From contig JASDSY010000012.1 of NCBI GenBank assembly GCA_041441465.1, forward strand, positions 1-64,000: 64,000 nt of DNA. Reading direction: 5' to 3'. Under the pieces are notes generated by a model that saw only the letters and a list, made by a program, of their open reading frames with translations, had not been told where the DNA came from and searched no databases. This DNA is from JASDSY01 sp041441465. Its GTDB lineage: Bacteria > Muiribacteriota > UBA9980. The position numbers were made by a program, and so were the translations under genes. Shown here in pieces: positions 18,357-27,177 of the stretch (the first letter of the stretch is position 1; each line of letters starts with the position of its first letter).

Positions 18357-18901
18357 TAAAATATAATCTTCCGGTTTTTATTACTTTATCGCGAATAATA
18401 TTTACTATCGCTTTGGTAGCGTCCTTTAATTATATTGTTAATAAAGGGCTCCTGCTTCTTATTTTTTTGATAATCGCCATGACTGATTTTCTTGACGGTT
18501 TTTTGGCGCGCAGGTTAAATCAGGTGACTGAATTTGGCGCCGTGCTGGACCCGATAGCGGATAAATTTTTCATATTGAGCATTCTTATTTTGTGTTCCAA
18601 TAAAGGTTATTTCGAATTCTGGCCGGTACTTATCGTGGCACTGCGGGACGTTATAATAGTCTGCGGTTCGTTTGTCATTTATATTAATAAAGGCGATTTA
18701 AAGGTGCGTACGTCGTTTGCAGGGAAATTATCGACAGTTTTGCAGGTTGTGGTCTTGTTTTTTGGTATCTATGAACTTTTTTATGATTTGAATTTCAAGG
18801 CGCCGTTATTTATAGATTTGATAATGTGGAGCGCGGCGCTTACAAGCGTAATTTCAGGTATACAATATGTCAGGTACGGGCTGGCTGAGTACAAAAAATG
18901 A
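18350..18901 (+). CDS. pgsA: CDP-alcohol phosphatidyltransferase, PgsA-like
   Basis: Membrane enzyme of phospholipid head-group transfer, most like phosphatidylglycerophosphate synthase (183 aa, about six hydrophobic segments). The CDP-alcohol signature is complete: D-x2-DG-x2-AR-x8-G-x3-D-x3-D, in DFLDGFLARRLNQ followed by FGAVLDPIADKF (about residues 45-70). The start is ATG 18350, inside the last codons of the upstream pseudopilin, preceded by AGGGG; a longer upstream frame is antisense to no motif and is rejected. Head-group specificity between PgsA and a cardiolipin synthase of the same fold is not certain. Confidence 0.87.
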   Translation: MVIKYNLPVFITLSRIIFTIALVASFNYIVNKGLLLLIFLIIAMTDFLDGFLARRLNQVTEFGAVLDPIADKFFILSILILCSNKGYFEFWPVLIVALRDVIIVCGSFVIYINKGDLKVRTSFAGKLSTVLQVVVLFFGIYELFYDLNFKAPLFIDLIMWSAALTSVISGIQYVRYGLAEYKK

Positions 18902-18925
18902 ATTTTACCGTTTAAAGGAGCCGTT

Positions 18926-20917
18926 ATGGAAAATCTTAATTTTATGCGGAATTTTAAAAACTTTGAAAAAAAATGTAAATACGCGCATATTAAAAATATT
19001 TTTTATGTTTCTATGCTTTTATTCATATCGCTTTTATCATTTTCGCTGATAACGGTTTCTGATTACGCAATTGCGCAGGATGAGGCGCCGGCCAAAAAAG
19101 TGAAACCTAAAAAAAGCAAGGCTAAAACTGCTAAGCCGAAAGAAGCCGCTGAAAGCAAGAAATCTCAAAATTCCGTTAAAACCGCAGATAAAAAAACTGT
19201 TAAAAGCCAAGCTTCCGAGGCTAAGGCTAAAGACAATGCGTCTGAAAAAGCCTCGCCGCAGCAGAAAACTGCCGAAATTAATCTCGCGTCCAAGGAATTT
19301 ACTTTTTATCAAAACGGCGGCCCTTTTGCCAAAGAAAATTTCGAAAGAAAAATCATCGGCGGTTTAATGAATGTTACTGCCGAAATTATTATTTCGGTTT
19401 CGAGCAGAATTAAAATTCGCCAAAATTATTCGCTTGACGCTCGAACTATGATTTTGAAGAAATATTTAATGGAAATTTCAGGCGGCGGCGATATTTTTTC
19501 GACGAGCGTCGATTATGTCAAGAACTCTTATCAAATGCGGTCTATGCGTAACGGTAAGATTTCCAATGTCAAAGATATAAAAAAGCCTGCTCTTTATATT
19601 CTTGACAATAATAACGCGAATAACTTCCAATGCCTGCTTGACGCGTATTCTCAAAAAAAAGCAGGCGTTCAAAAATTTGACTGCGTGATTCCTCAGGCAT
19701 TTATCACATGCGAGGTGGCGCTTTTAAAAATAGGATTTGTCAAAGGAAATTTAAATAAAGTACCGAGCGAGTTTTTGAAATATAAAATTACGAATTCGAT
19801 AAACGGCATGGAGATATTCGCTTATGTAAAAAATGACGGCGGGCTGGCGTGCGTGCAAATTCCGGCTCAGAAAATAGAGTTTTCGATAGATGGCGTTGCG
19901 ATTCAGGGCGATGAGCGGTCTGAATCGAGTACGCTTTTCGATATCGGCGGGGTTAAGTTCAGCCAGAATGATATATATTTCAAATCTAAAGATAATAAGA
20001 CGCTATATGGAAAAACGCTGGTGCCGGCGGTTGATAAAGGCGTTAAAATGCCGGCGGTGCTGTTGGTTGCCGGGTCGGGGCCGACCGACTGCGACGGCAA
20101 TTCCACTTTAATACCCGGGAAAATAGACTTGCTGAAAGATATAGCTTTCAGGCTTGCTCAGGAAAATGTCGTGACTTTGCGTTATGACAAACGCGGTGTC
20201 GGCCGTTCTGAAATGACAGCCAATCCGGCTTTTGGTGATTTTATAAACGACGCCGAATGCGCTTTTGAAAAAATCGAATCGCTTCCGCAAACGGACACTC
20301 AGAGCGTATATGTCATTGGACATTCCGAAGGCGCGTTAATCGCTTCGGCGCTAGCTTCTAAAAAGAACGTTAAGGGTGTAGTATTATTGGCGCCGCCGGC
20401 CGATACTCCGGAAGCTTTGATTTTCGAACAGTTAAATGCGCTTGGCGCCCGTGAAAAAATTCCGGCTCAGGAGCTTAAAAATATACAATCTGCAATGAAT
20501 GTGTTGTTTAACGATATCAAATCAGGCAAACCGGCAGCCGTAAAAAAAAGCGGCATACCATCCGTTGATATGCTTTTTCAGAGTTTTGCGGCAAACGCCA
20601 ATTTTATGAAAGAATTTCTGGTCTTCGATCCGATAACTGAAGCGCAAAAAATAAAAAGCCGTGTTTTTATAGCGGCGGCGGAAAATGATGCTCAGGTGCC
20701 TGCCGTATCGGTATTAAAAATTTCTGAGGCGCTGAAGAAAGCCGGAAACGACAGAGTGTCTTATATTAATATAAAAAAAGCCAATCATGTTTTTAAGCCG
20801 TGTGCCGATAAAAATGATTTTTCGTCTTACACTTCAAAAACTCAAAATACTTCCGATGAGTTACTTACGGCGTTGACCGATTTTATAAAGTATAAAAAAA
20901 ACAGTATAAAAAAATGA
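18926..20917 (+). CDS. exported alpha/beta hydrolase with Lys/Ala-rich linker
   Basis: A hydrophobic segment at about 28-48 (signal or anchor) is followed by a strongly basic, Lys/Ala/Pro-rich, probably disordered stretch (about 52-115). A middle beta-rich domain (120-330) precedes an alpha/beta hydrolase domain: oxyanion region LLVAGSGPTDCDG, LRYDKRGVGRS, nucleophile Ser467 in GHSEGA, then an Asp in AENDAQVP and a His in KANHVF near 635-640. This resembles bacterial acyl-peptidase or dipeptidyl-type hydrolases with a DUF3887-like front half. ATG 18926 follows AAAGGAG, 24 bases after pgsA, so it is probably the last gene of that operon. The substrate is unknown. Confidence 0.83.
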   Translation: MENLNFMRNFKNFEKKCKYAHIKNIFYVSMLLFISLLSFSLITVSDYAIAQDEAPAKKVKPKKSKAKTAKPKEAAESKKSQNSVKTADKKTVKSQASEAKAKDNASEKASPQQKTAEINLASKEFTFYQNGGPFAKENFERKIIGGLMNVTAEIIISVSSRIKIRQNYSLDARTMILKKYLMEISGGGDIFSTSVDYVKNSYQMRSMRNGKISNVKDIKKPALYILDNNNANNFQCLLDAYSQKKAGVQKFDCVIPQAFITCEVALLKIGFVKGNLNKVPSEFLKYKITNSINGMEIFAYVKNDGGLACVQIPAQKIEFSIDGVAIQGDERSESSTLFDIGGVKFSQNDIYFKSKDNKTLYGKTLVPAVDKGVKMPAVLLVAGSGPTDCDGNSTLIPGKIDLLKDIAFRLAQENVVTLRYDKRGVGRSEMTANPAFGDFINDAECAFEKIESLPQTDTQSVYVIGHSEGALIASALASKKNVKGVVLLAPPADTPEALIFEQLNALGAREKIPAQELKNIQSAMNVLFNDIKSGKPAAVKKSGIPSVDMLFQSFAANANFMKEFLVFDPITEAQKIKSRVFIAAAENDAQVPAVSVLKISEALKKAGNDRVSYINIKKANHVFKPCADKNDFSSYTSKTQNTSDELLTALTDFIKYKKNSIKK

Positions 20918-20975
20918 GTGTAAAAACCGGTCATAAATTTATTTGCCGCCGTAAAGTTTGCTGTCATTAAATTAC

Positions 20976-21004
20976 TTGACAGATATAATTTTTTTCTTTA
21001 TAAT
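20976..21004 (+). promoter_or_regulatory. consensus sigma70 promoter
   Basis: TTGACA (20976-20981), 17-base spacer, TATAAT (20999-21004), 73 bases before the start of the exported 301-aa protein. Both hexamers match consensus exactly. Confidence 0.82.
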
Positions 21005-21076
21005 CAGGCCGGCTTCAAGAGCATGTAGTATCAACTTACTTGAAGTCTTTTATTTAAGTATCTGCTGGAGGAATCT

Positions 21077-21982
21077 ATGCGTTCAAGGGGTTTATTGTTC
21101 ATTTTTATCGTGGTTTTATTTTTACTGTCGTTAAGTTTAAACGCTTATGCGTTTGACATCAACATTTCGGGGGCCGATGGATATTTCAAGGTTAAATGCT
21201 ATAAACAGGCCTTTAATCTTTACAATAATTATGCCAAAAAATGCGAAAACGAGCTCGCCGAAGTTAAAAAAGATAATTATCTTGTTTCGTCGCAGCATTC
21301 GGAAGGCGACCAGTTAAAAAAAGGCAGTGAAATACTCGCCAAATCGTTTTATTGTTATTACATGGCCGGAAATTGCCTTGAGAAACTCGGCCAAAAAAGC
21401 GATGCCGCAAATTATTATTTAAAGGCGCTTTATATGACGCGCGCACGCAAAACGGTGACTTTTGTTCACGCGCTTATAGGGCCTAAAAAAACAAAAAATA
21501 TCGTTATCGATATCGCGCCTAAAGAACTTAATACTGTTTATGACAGGCTTTATTTTATCGGCGTCGATACAAGGGTTCTTCTTGAAAAAATAAGGGCAGT
21601 AGGCGAGATTCGCCGCGATCTTGCCGTATTGATTGAAAATGGAACCGATCCGGTCAGACAGGACGAATATAAAGCACGGTTCGCTGTGTGCCAGAAAAGC
21701 GAGTCAAATTTATGCGTACTTTTAGAAAATTTCGTTATTTACGAAATTAATCGCGGAAATTTTGACAGGTTTGATGTATTTGTGAAATATTTGAATGAAT
21801 TCAAACCTATAACACACGCTGTTGACGGCATATTGAACGTAGCGTCAAGGGTTAAGGAAAACCTCGCTTCGATCATAGCTAATTCGCAAAACCCGGCTTC
21901 AATGCCTGGAATTGGCGATTTGAAACAAAAACTTGCCGGATTGTCTGAAATTATCGATTATATAAATGCCAATAATAAATAG
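21077..21982 (+). CDS. exported TPR-like helical protein, unknown function
   Basis: A 25-residue signal peptide (LLFIFIVVLFLLSLSLNAYA) is followed by helical, TPR-like segments (GYFKVKCYKQAFNLYNNYA near 33; YYMAGNCLEKLGQKSDAANYYLKAL near 95-120). The C-terminal half is also helical and has no motif I recognise. Four or more cysteines are present in the mature part. ATG 21077 follows GGAGG. It has its own promoter, and a long hairpin follows it. A periplasmic scaffold role is only inference. Confidence 0.68.
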   Translation: MRSRGLLFIFIVVLFLLSLSLNAYAFDINISGADGYFKVKCYKQAFNLYNNYAKKCENELAEVKKDNYLVSSQHSEGDQLKKGSEILAKSFYCYYMAGNCLEKLGQKSDAANYYLKALYMTRARKTVTFVHALIGPKKTKNIVIDIAPKELNTVYDRLYFIGVDTRVLLEKIRAVGEIRRDLAVLIENGTDPVRQDEYKARFAVCQKSESNLCVLLENFVIYEINRGNFDRFDVFVKYLNEFKPITHAVDGILNVASRVKENLASIIANSQNPASMPGIGDLKQKLAGLSEIIDYINANNK

Positions 21983-22047
21983 CAGGCGGTAAGTCAGGAA
22001 AATTTGGATAACAATAACATAATACTGCTTAAAAATTTTAAAATCAT

Positions 22048-22105
22048 AAATTTTGTAGGAAGCATATTATATCCAGTATATGGAAATATGTTTTCTACAA
22101 AATTT
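22048..22105 (+). terminator. long 21-bp stem hairpin, terminator or small inverted-repeat element
   Basis: AAATTTTGTAGGAAGCATATT (22048-22068, last base excluded from the strict core) pairs with the arm at 22085-22105 over 21 positions with only two G-U pairs, around a 16-base loop that can itself form TCCA/TGGA. A T-rich tail (TTTGTTTT) follows. It lies between two exported-protein genes. The stem is unusually long for a terminator. Confidence 0.6.
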
Positions 22106-22138
22106 GTTTTAATAAATAATTAGAAAACGGGTAATTTT

Positions 22139-23491
22139 ATGTTCAGACAAAATTTAAAACGTATGGCATTAGTCATGTCGGCGCTGTTTATTTTTATAAT
22201 TACGGCAGGCGGCGGAACCTGTTTGGCCGCGGAAAGAATTTCCGATGAGGTTTCCAATTCGCTTGAGCTTTTAGACGCTAAAAATTTTGGCGATGTAAGC
22301 GTTGTTACCGGCGAGACGCAGGTTGATAAGGCCAAAACCGCTCAGGTAAAGGTGACAGGCGAAGTAAATGCCGTTTCAACTCAAAAAAAAATAACTGACG
22401 ATGTTCCGAAAACATACAGCATCTCAAATCCTGAAAACAAGGCGCCGAATGGCAATGCAGACAACAAGCAGGGAAAATACGACGTCAGGCCGGTGCCTGT
22501 ATCGCCGGGCGCGAACGGCAATTTACCGGTCAGCGGTGCGGGCAATAATTACGCAGGCAAAACTTCGGCGGCGGGCGTTAAAAACGATCCCAACCCCGGC
22601 GCGCCGGTTAAAGATGACGATCTGATGTCGAAATTAATGCCGGAAGAAACCTTTGAAATAATGGGTTCATCTGCGGCGCTCAATCCGAAAGCTGAAGAGC
22701 TTTTTAAGAATGCTACGGACCTTTTTAACGACAAAAGATATATCGAAGCGAAAAGAAAATTTGAGGAAGCGGTTCGGCTCGAGCCTAAAAATGACGTTTA
22801 TGTTCTCGCGCTCGATATGGTGAATAACACTATCAAATCGCTTGGAATCAAGGATACCGCACCGAAGGAAAGTGCAGCCACGGTATCCGGGGCACAGACG
22901 GCCGATACGCCGGGTTCTGCAAGCGCTGTCAAGAATGTTAACCAGCCGAATCAGGCCGGAGATAAAAAAACGCAGCAAACGGCGTCTTCTTCGAATTTAA
23001 ACGGCGCCATGAATTCCCGGCAACCATCAAGCAGACAGCCGCTCAAAAGAAAGCCGCGCCCGAAAATTCAAACCTTTTTATGCACGTTTGAAGGCGGCAA
23101 GCCTAACGGCAATATTATTTTTAACCTCGGCTTGAACACGGAAATAAAATATTCGGATATACACGGACACTATGTTTCATTCGACGGCGAAAAGGATGCG
23201 ATGACGCTCGCCGCCTTTAAACTTGAGACCGATCCGAAAAAGGTAATACTGCTTGTTACCAGCAAATTGAATGCGGATAATAATGAATTTAATTTTCCGC
23301 TTCTGATGAAAGTGAACAATAACGAAATCATAAACGGCGCTTTTAAACTCGCTACTGATTTTAAACTTTATCAGTTCGACATAACCGATATCGTGCATAA
23401 CGGCATGAACCAGATACTTTTTCAAACGTCGCCGACGAAGGCTTCGAATTATTCGATTTCAAGGATTGAAATCTTCGTTCAAAATTATTAA
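22139..23491 (+). CDS. exported protein with TPR unit, low-complexity linkers and C-terminal beta domain
   Basis: Signal peptide at about 8-30 (ALFIFIITAGGGTCLAA). Residues 40-170 are Asn/Gly/Pro/Lys-rich and probably disordered. One TPR-type unit lies at about 185-235 (AEELFKNATDLFNDKRYIEA). A second low-complexity stretch follows (250-310). The last 140 residues are a beta-rich domain (FLCTFEGGKPNG to SRIEIFVQNY) whose spacing of strands, including LYQFDITDIV and NQILFQTSP, resembles carbohydrate-binding or galactose-binding-like jelly rolls. ATG 22139 has a weak GGGTAA ribosome site. No known family is recognised; a cell-envelope binding role is inferred from architecture only. Confidence 0.65.
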   Translation: MFRQNLKRMALVMSALFIFIITAGGGTCLAAERISDEVSNSLELLDAKNFGDVSVVTGETQVDKAKTAQVKVTGEVNAVSTQKKITDDVPKTYSISNPENKAPNGNADNKQGKYDVRPVPVSPGANGNLPVSGAGNNYAGKTSAAGVKNDPNPGAPVKDDDLMSKLMPEETFEIMGSSAALNPKAEELFKNATDLFNDKRYIEAKRKFEEAVRLEPKNDVYVLALDMVNNTIKSLGIKDTAPKESAATVSGAQTADTPGSASAVKNVNQPNQAGDKKTQQTASSSNLNGAMNSRQPSSRQPLKRKPRPKIQTFLCTFEGGKPNGNIIFNLGLNTEIKYSDIHGHYVSFDGEKDAMTLAAFKLETDPKKVILLVTSKLNADNNEFNFPLLMKVNNNEIINGAFKLATDFKLYQFDITDIVHNGMNQILFQTSPTKASNYSISRIEIFVQNY

Positions 23492-23653
23492 CCGCGTTTA
23501 GATTTTATTAATAATCATGATTTTTAGATATTTTTTGTATTTTAAAAATTGAGTTATACGAAAAAAAAATTTGTAAAAATTATAATGCTTTAAAAAAAAA
23601 AAAATATATGTTATGATACATTCTGGATAAAAAAAATTAATCAGGTAAAGATA

Positions 23654-24733
23654 ATGAGTGAAGAAACATCTAAAAAGAAACTTTTAATAGTTGATGACGA
23701 AAAGTATATAACTCAGCTGCTTTCGGAATTACTTGAAAACGATTATGATGTCGATTCCGCGGCAGACGGCGTTCAGGCATTCAATAAGATAAAAGGCAAT
23801 AAATTTGATTTAATGCTGACTGATATAAATATGCCGAATCTTGACGGGCTGCAGCTTTTAAGGCTTGTGCGCGAATCTCAGCCTGATACTACGGTCATTA
23901 TGATGTCGGGACTTGCGACGACGGACAACGTAATAGACGCCCTTAATTTCGGCGCGGCTTATTTTTTGAAAAAACCTTTTAAAATCGAGGAAATTCACAG
24001 GATAATAAAACAAAAATTAGGAGTTACGCTCAGTACCGCTAAAATCGCGGGCGAAGGCGGTTCGTCAGATGTCGATACGCTGATAACAGATATTAATTAT
24101 CTTATTTTATCTAATAATTACGGCAATATGAACGACATAAAAAAAATATTGCCGGGCTGCGCCGAATTATATCATGAAGCTTTGAAAGATGAACGCGTTG
24201 TGAAACTTTTGAAGCGGATAAAGAAATTTGACGACGCCATATACCGGCATTCGCTCGATGTGGGGATAATTGCCTCGATAATATGCTCGTTCAAGAGAAT
24301 AAAGCCTGAAACTTTGCTTAAAATAACGGTCAGCGGCTTTTTACATGACGTCGGCAAAATTAATGTGGATTATAATATTTTGAATAAATCCGAAAAATTG
24401 ACGCCGGAAGAATTCAATGAAATAAAAATGCATACTTTTTACGGCAATAATATATTGCTCGAGGAAAATTTCAGCGAGGAAATAGCCGGAGTGGCATTCA
24501 AGCATCATGAAAAATTTGACGGCAGCGGCTATCCGCGCGGTTATACCGAATATGGCATTGACGCCTATTCTCAATTCATATCGGTGTGCGATATTTTTTC
24601 GGCGCTTACCGAAAAAAGGCCGTACAGAAAAAAATTGACGCCTCAGGAGGCGCTTGAAGTAATAAATAAGGATTTTCAAAATAAAATAAACTTTGAAATA
24701 GTGAAATTATTAAAACTATTCATAGAAGGCTAA
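23654..24733 (+). CDS. response regulator with HD-GYP output domain (candidate c-di-GMP phosphodiesterase)
   Basis: Residues 10-122 form a CheY-like receiver (IVDDEK, phosphoacceptor Asp in LTDINMPNLDG, switch Lys in FLKKPF). Residues about 190-355 form an HD-GYP phosphodiesterase: conserved His in YRHSLDVG, HD pair in FLHDVGKINVD, HHEKFDGSGYP bearing the GYP loop, and DIFSALTEKRPYR. All metal ligands expected of active HD-GYP enzymes appear present, so it should degrade c-di-GMP to pGpG or GMP when phosphorylated. No cognate kinase is adjacent. A bidirectional terminator follows. The Pel-like cluster with a c-di-GMP receptor lies about 4 kb away. Confidence 0.92.
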   Translation: MSEETSKKKLLIVDDEKYITQLLSELLENDYDVDSAADGVQAFNKIKGNKFDLMLTDINMPNLDGLQLLRLVRESQPDTTVIMMSGLATTDNVIDALNFGAAYFLKKPFKIEEIHRIIKQKLGVTLSTAKIAGEGGSSDVDTLITDINYLILSNNYGNMNDIKKILPGCAELYHEALKDERVVKLLKRIKKFDDAIYRHSLDVGIIASIICSFKRIKPETLLKITVSGFLHDVGKINVDYNILNKSEKLTPEEFNEIKMHTFYGNNILLEENFSEEIAGVAFKHHEKFDGSGYPRGYTEYGIDAYSQFISVCDIFSALTEKRPYRKKLTPQEALEVINKDFQNKINFEIVKLLKLFIEG

Positions 24734-24777
24734 AAAAAAAACTGCTTTGAAAGATGACTTGCAAAGCAGTTTTTTAT
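24734..24777. terminator. bidirectional terminator
   Basis: AAAACTGCTTTG and CAAAGCAGTTTT form a 12-bp stem around a 12-base loop, with an A-run before and T-run after. It serves the convergent HD-GYP and rubrerythrin genes. Confidence 0.92.
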
Positions 24778-24803
24778 TATATAAACGCGGAAGCGTATTC
24801 TAT

Positions 24804-25307
24804 TTAGAATGCTTTAAATTTGTCTTTTTTAGCGTGGCATACCGGGCATTCGTCTGGAGCGTTGCCGGCTACCGTATGACCGCATACCGAGCAGACGTGG
24901 ATAGTGTCTGGCGCTATGTCTTTTCCGCCATCAACTGTGTGTTTGGCGTCGGCGTACATTTTTTTGTGTATTTTTTCGGCTTCGAGGGCAAATCCCATAA
25001 CATGAGCTGCCGCTTTTTCGTTTTGAAGTTCCGCTACGGCTTTATATGCCGGATACATTTCATCTATTTCAAAACCTTCGCCGTCATGAGCCGCCTGCAA
25101 ATTTTCCGATGTGGTTTTTATTCCGCCAAGAACTCTTAAGTGGCCTGTCGCATGGACTTCTTCAGCGTAAGCAATAGCTTCAAAGAGCTTTGCTATATTA
25201 TTAAGGCCTTTTTCCTTGGCTTCTTTTGCAAATGCTTTATATTTCATATGGGCTTGCGATTCTCCGGCAAAAGCTTCTTTTAAAAAAGTTTCGGTCATTT
25301 TTTTCAT
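24804..25307 (-). CDS. rbr: rubrerythrin
   Basis: 167-aa non-haem diiron peroxidase that reduces hydrogen peroxide in anaerobes. The N-terminal four-helix ferritin-like domain has the ExxH-type ligand sets (GESQAHMKY, YAEEVHATGHLRVLG and a later Glu pair). The C-terminal rubredoxin-like domain has CSVCG and CPVCH for a single iron. Length is slightly below the classic 190 aa. ATG 25307 follows GGAGGTAAAGTA. It is a single gene closed by the bidirectional terminator. The call is firm; the redox partner is not in the window. Confidence 0.94.
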   Translation of the reverse strand: MKKMTETFLKEAFAGESQAHMKYKAFAKEAKEKGLNNIAKLFEAIAYAEEVHATGHLRVLGGIKTTSENLQAAHDGEGFEIDEMYPAYKAVAELQNEKAAAHVMGFALEAEKIHKKMYADAKHTVDGGKDIAPDTIHVCSVCGHTVAGNAPDECPVCHAKKDKFKAF

Positions 25308-25463
25308 TACTTTACCTCCTGATTTTTATAGGTTATTAATATATTGCCTTTAAGTTAGAAAGATATTATCAAATAAAAAAAATAAAGTCAATAGGTCCGG
25401 TTGATATAAAATTGTCGGATTGGGAAAATTTGATAAAATTTTAATAGAGCCGCTAAAAAATAA

Positions 25464-25493
25464 TTGACTAAAATAAAAAAAATATGATAAAAT
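25464..25493 (+). promoter_or_regulatory. sigma70-like promoter for ybaB-recR
   Basis: TTGACT (25464-25469), an 18-base spacer and TAAAAT (25488-25493), 54 bases before ybaB. Confidence 0.6.
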
Positions 25494-25546
25494 TATACAA
25501 AAAACATGAATATAATAAAATAATAAATTAGAAAGGGTTGATTTTA

Positions 25547-25882
25547 ATGGCAAAGGGTTTTGGCGGCGGCGGAATGCAGATGAATGGACTTGTTAAGCAG
25601 GCGCAGGCTATGCAGCAAAAGATTACAAAAATGCAGGAAGATCTTGCTAGTTATGAAATTACGGGCACGTCCGGCGGCGGAATGGTTACGGTCGTAATAA
25701 ACGGCAAGCAGGAAGTAAAATCGATAAAAATAAACAAAGAAGTAGTTAATCCTGATGATGTGGAAATGCTTGAAGATCTTATATTAAGCGCATTTAAGGA
25801 AGCGTTCACGAAATCATCAGAATACTCGCAGAAGGAACTTTCAAAAGTCACAGGCGGTCTTTCGATACCTGGACTTTTCTAA
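25547..25882 (+). CDS. ybaB: YbaB/EbfC nucleoid-associated protein
   Basis: Small dimeric DNA-binding protein, 111 aa from the chosen ATG 25547. A Gly-rich N-terminus, helical QAQAMQQKITKMQEDLA, and the family core TGTSGGGMVTVVINGKQEV with VNPDDVEMLEDL are all present. GAAAGGG lies nine bases upstream of ATG 25547; a TTG nine bases earlier is less plausible. It precedes recR by 24 bases, the usual ybaB-recR pairing, though dnaX, which often leads this operon, is missing here. Confidence 0.94.
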   Translation: MAKGFGGGGMQMNGLVKQAQAMQQKITKMQEDLASYEITGTSGGGMVTVVINGKQEVKSIKINKEVVNPDDVEMLEDLILSAFKEAFTKSSEYSQKELSKVTGGLSIPGLF

Positions 25883-25906
25883 GCTGGAAAGTAAAGCAAA
25901 TTAAAA

Positions 25907-26509
25907 ATGGCGATAACTCCAAGTCTTGATAAATTGTCGCATGAATTGCAAAAGTTGCCGGGAATAGGGCCGAAATCGGCTCAGCGGCTCGCCTTTTTCA
26001 TATTTAAGAAAGGCGCCGATTTCAGCCGCGGCTTAAGCTGCGCGATTATCGATGTCGCAGAAAAAGTGCGTTATTGCGGTAACTGTTTTAGCATCTGTGA
26101 GTCGGAGTTATGTGAAATATGCGAAAGCGAAATTCGCGACCGCAGCAAAATATGCGTTATCGAAAAGCCGACCGATGTTTCTTATCTTGAAAGCACAGGT
26201 CAATTCAACGGCGTTTATCATGTGTTAAACGGCCTTATCTCTCCGATGGATTATCTTACTACCGATAAACTGAAAATTAATGAACTTCTAAAGAAAGTAA
26301 ATTCAGCCGATTCAACAGTAAGTGAATTAATATTCGCGTTGCCGCCGAAAGTGGAAGGCGACGCGACTATTGCTTTTATAAAAAAGCATATAAACAGGCC
26401 GGGGATAAAAATTACTAAGTTAGCACAGGGCATTCCTACAGGGTGTGAGATTGAACATCTTGATTCAATGACGTTAGCGCGTGCTCTTTGCAATCGAAAC
26501 GCTTTATAA
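25907..26509 (+). CDS. recR: recombination protein RecR
   Basis: 200-aa RecR of the RecFOR gap-repair pathway. In order: the N-terminal helix-hairpin-helix (LPGIGPKSAQRLAFF), a C4 zinc finger (CGNC to CEIC, about 57-72), the Toprim domain (ICVIEKPTD, then VLNGLISPMD) and a C-terminal region with NRPGIKITKLAQGIPTGCEIEHLD and LARAL. Length and order are typical. It loads RecA at single-strand gaps with RecF and RecO. It is co-transcribed with ybaB. Confidence 0.96.
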   Translation: MAITPSLDKLSHELQKLPGIGPKSAQRLAFFIFKKGADFSRGLSCAIIDVAEKVRYCGNCFSICESELCEICESEIRDRSKICVIEKPTDVSYLESTGQFNGVYHVLNGLISPMDYLTTDKLKINELLKKVNSADSTVSELIFALPPKVEGDATIAFIKKHINRPGIKITKLAQGIPTGCEIEHLDSMTLARALCNRNAL

Positions 26510-26512
26510 ATG

Positions 26513-26560
26513 AGTGCGCCAAACGGGCAAGCGCTGTTTGGATGCCTCTTGTGGCAGGTA
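26513..26560 (+). promoter_or_regulatory. two small hairpins between recR and the pyruvoyl decarboxylase
   Basis: CCAAAC (26519-26524) pairs with GTTTGG (26536-26541), and TGCC (26543-26546) with GGCA (26553-26556). Neither is followed by a good T-run. Together they may form a structured leader of the decarboxylase mRNA. I do not recognise a riboswitch class. Confidence 0.3.
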
Positions 26561-26610
26561 ATTCGCTTAATATGTGTTTGTAACTTAAAAAACAAAAGGA
26601 GACTTGTAAG

Positions 26611-27174
26611 TTGAATCAGTTCGTTCCTAAAAAAGTATTTTTAACTAAAGGTGTAGGTAAATCGAGAGAAAAACTTCAATCGTTCGAAATGGCGCTTCGT
26701 GACGCCGGTATTGCGCCTTTTAACCTGGTGCGGGTATCTTCGATATTTCCGCCGGAGTGTAAGATTATAACAAAAAGGGAAGGTTTGAAATTAATTTCCC
26801 CGGGTCAGATACTTTTTGTGGTGCTTTCGGATATTTCAGTGAATGAACCGAACCGTCTTATTGCGTCTTCTGTTGGTTTGGCAATTCCTGAAGATTCTTC
26901 GGTTCACGGTTACCTTTCAGAACATCATTCTTTCGGTCAGAATGATGATATCGCAGGCGATTATGCAGAAGAACTCGCAGCGTCAATGCTCGCTTCGACG
27001 AACGGTTTTGATATGGACGAAGATTTGAGGTATGACGAAAAAAAAGCGCTCTGGAAAATGAAAGGCCTTAACTTTAAGACCAGAAATATTACACAGACAG
27101 CGTTGGGCGATAAAAACGGACTCTGGACTACGGTACTTGCGGCGGCAGTACTTATAATGGAACCGTTAAAATAA
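26611..27174 (+). CDS. pdaD: pyruvoyl-dependent arginine decarboxylase, copy 1
   Basis: 187-aa PvlArgDC family protein. Self-cleavage at the Ser43-Ser44 pair in NLVRVSSIFPP would create the pyruvoyl cofactor; the Asn six residues before Ser44 is conserved. YLSEHHSFG carries the conserved acidic/His segment, and the end TRNITQTALGDKNGLW matches the family. Arginine would be converted to agmatine for polyamine synthesis or acid resistance. After the serine pair this copy has IFPPEC where the second copy and most of the family have ILPPG. The start is TTG 26611, with AAAGGAG nine bases upstream. A small hairpin follows the stop. No agmatinase or agmatine deiminase gene is adjacent. Confidence 0.9.
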   Translation: MNQFVPKKVFLTKGVGKSREKLQSFEMALRDAGIAPFNLVRVSSIFPPECKIITKREGLKLISPGQILFVVLSDISVNEPNRLIASSVGLAIPEDSSVHGYLSEHHSFGQNDDIAGDYAEELAASMLASTNGFDMDEDLRYDEKKALWKMKGLNFKTRNITQTALGDKNGLWTTVLAAAVLIMEPLK

Positions 27175-27177
27175 AAA

